Of a stretch of 17,740 nt of DNA, positions 16,643 to 17,740 are shown piece after piece. The stretch is taken from positions 11,968 through 29,707 of the forward strand of contig DDIP01000420.1 of assembly GCA_002338605.1 (NCBI GenBank), in the 5' to 3' direction. Source of the DNA: Proteobacteria bacterium UBA1847 (GTDB lineage: Bacteria > Pseudomonadota > Gammaproteobacteria > Steroidobacterales > Woeseiaceae). The translations under genes were made by a program, and so were the position numbers. Every line of letters begins with the position of its first letter. Position 1 is the stretch's first letter. Below the pieces are notes generated by a model that was not told where the DNA came from, did no database searches, and worked only from the letters and a program-made list of their open reading frames with translations.

Positions 16643-17257
16643 ATGGCCGCATTGCATGATCGCGTAGTTGCGGTTGCCAATCTGCGCGATTTCTTCCGCG
16701 AGTCGATCAATACGGCGATCGACAATCAGAATGTGGATGTCAATCCGCACACCAGTCACTATGTGGTCAATCTACTGACCCTCTTTGCGCGCTCCGAGAA
16801 TTTCTACGACGAATCCGATGAACATTGCGGCGTTCGTCCGCTGGCCCTGATGATGGCGGATGCTGCCGATGCTGACTCCCAGGAAAAGCGCTCGTCATCC
16901 TTGCAGCGAATCGGCGATGTGGCGCTGTTTACCGCCGGTTTTTTTGCCGACAGCCTCGCGTATCGGCCCGTCGACATCGATTACTATGTTCGCATGGGCG
17001 GTAGCGCCTACGGTTCGCTGTCCGATGAAATCAAGGGCACAACTCGTGGAATGGCACTGGTCGACGTATTTCGAGAAATGGCCAGGAAGTTTCAATCGCT
17101 GGTGGACGTTTTGAATGAGGTTCGTGAAGGCGCCTGGGGGTCGGGCGATGTCGTGCGCGTATACGAAATATGGCGTAAGACCGGCAGCAGGCGAGCCGCG
17201 AAAATTCTCGAGCAAAACGGCGTTGTCCCCATCGGCGGCACACCGAAAACGCACTGA
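16643..17257 (+). CDS. Conserved-looking cytoplasmic protein of unknown function
   Basis: The 204-residue product starts at ATG 16643 with GGGAGG nine bases upstream. There is no signal peptide or membrane segment, so it should be cytoplasmic. It looks mostly helical: an N-terminal helical region (about 1-50), an acidic loop with a His-Cys pair (DEHCGV, near 58-63), and a C-terminal helical half with an amphipathic stretch (MALVDVFREMARKF, near 136-149). A basic, Gly-rich tail follows. I do not recognise a domain, and no catalytic or DNA-binding motif is evident. Base composition and codon use look like the neighbours, so recent transfer is not indicated. Its stop overlaps the next start as TGATG, so the two proteins are probably made together. 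Confidence 0.8.
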   Translation: MAALHDRVVAVANLRDFFRESINTAIDNQNVDVNPHTSHYVVNLLTLFARSENFYDESDEHCGVRPLALMMADAADADSQEKRSSSLQRIGDVALFTAGFFADSLAYRPVDIDYYVRMGGSAYGSLSDEIKGTTRGMALVDVFREMARKFQSLVDVLNEVREGAWGSGDVVRVYEIWRKTGSRRAAKILEQNGVVPIGGTPKTH

Positions 17258-17740
17258 TGCTCGCTGACCTTCATGGGTATATGGCCAACATCTACGATGC
17301 CGATTGCGGGCACCGGCTGCAGGACTTTTTGATAACTGATCGCGACCTGGCTAATCGGCTTGGGCGCAAGGTGCTTCCCGCGAGTGTCGAAGAAACCGTA
17401 CTCATCGCTGAAGGCAATGACGGCATTTCCCTGAGCGTGTTTCTAGACCAGGCTTTGCTGTCGCGTCTCGATAACGCCAATCCGATGAAAAACCTGCGTG
17501 CCAGTGAACTCGCCGATCTCGCGGTCGTCCTCGAGGGGATCAGTCACTTCAACTACCTCGGCTGGTGCGCCGGCAATGACAAGCCGGTAACGCTGCTGGA
17601 ACTGGAGCTTCAGGCCGAAGTCGACAAATTCATTACGACTGCGTTACTCGCCCTGGAACAGGAAGATTTTTCGCTGCTGCGGGTTCTTCACAAGCTGCTG
17701 TTCGATGAGATTGCGTTTCAGCCAACATTGAGTCGAAGCC
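17257..17740 (+). CDS. Protein of unknown function, second gene of the pair, C-terminus missing
   Basis: The ATG at 17257 shares its A with the TGA of the upstream gene (TGATG), a classical sign of translational coupling. The frame stays open to the right edge, giving 161 residues. The sequence is acidic, Leu-rich and mainly helical, with no signal peptide or membrane segment. A stretch near 106-140 (HFNYLGWCAGNDKPVTLLEL and following) looks like the best conserved core, with Glu-rich helices after it. I do not recognise the family. A part in the same process as the 204-residue neighbour is the only inference the context allows. Confidence 0.75.
   Translation, partial: MLADLHGYMANIYDADCGHRLQDFLITDRDLANRLGRKVLPASVEETVLIAEGNDGISLSVFLDQALLSRLDNANPMKNLRASELADLAVVLEGISHFNYLGWCAGNDKPVTLLELELQAEVDKFITTALLALEQEDFSLLRVLHKLLFDEIAFQPTLSRS

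Noticed and set aside
16498..16725. Minus-strand frame of 75 codons across the acr3 divergent region
   Set aside because: It overlaps the promoter region and the start of the rightward gene, has no ribosome site or family pattern, and is probably noise.

Overview
This window looks like chromosomal DNA of a marine-type gammaproteobacterium. The identification is an inference from gene content: an E. coli-like FadH, a YbdG-type small mechanosensitive channel and MtgA, moderately GC-rich coding sequence, and many short overlaps between genes. No rRNA, tRNA, insertion sequence, CRISPR array or phage gene was seen, and no intergenic stretch exceeds about 200 bases.

Region 1 (minus strand, from 9356 leftward past base 1) is the main point of interest. 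Nine tightly packed genes read in one direction: a small secreted beta-rich protein, a large periplasmic TPR/coiled-coil protein, a very large TPR lipoprotein, a small TPR lipoprotein, a short acidic secreted protein, an ExbB/TolQ-type proton-channel subunit, two different ExbD/TolR-type subunits, and a membrane-anchored TonB-like protein cut by the window edge. The combination of one ExbB, two ExbD, an AgmX/PglI-like protein and several TPR envelope proteins resembles the Agl-Glt machinery known from Myxococcus gliding. Simpler relatives of that machine have been reported in Gammaproteobacteria whose function is poorly known. I infer a proton-motive-force-driven inner membrane motor coupled through periplasmic TPR proteins and lipoproteins to the outer membrane. 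One ExbD paralogue has Asn where the proton-carrying Asp should be.

Region 2 (plus strand, 9525-11561) is a divergent stand-alone fadH (2,4-dienoyl-CoA reductase), used for beta-oxidation of unsaturated fatty acids. It converges on region 3.

Region 3 (minus strand, 16449 down to 11578) holds, in transcription order, an ACR3-type arsenite efflux permease without arsR or arsC beside it, the peptidoglycan glycosyltransferase mtgA, an epimerase-like Rossmann protein with a twin-arginine signal, the YbdG-type mechanosensitive channel, and a small outer-membrane beta-barrel. Most of these act in the envelope, but they do not form an obvious single pathway.

Region 4 (plus strand, 16643 to the right edge) starts a two-gene unit of proteins I do not recognise, coupled by a TGATG overlap. 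It is preceded by a good ribosome binding site and an operator-like dyad that overlaps a candidate promoter.
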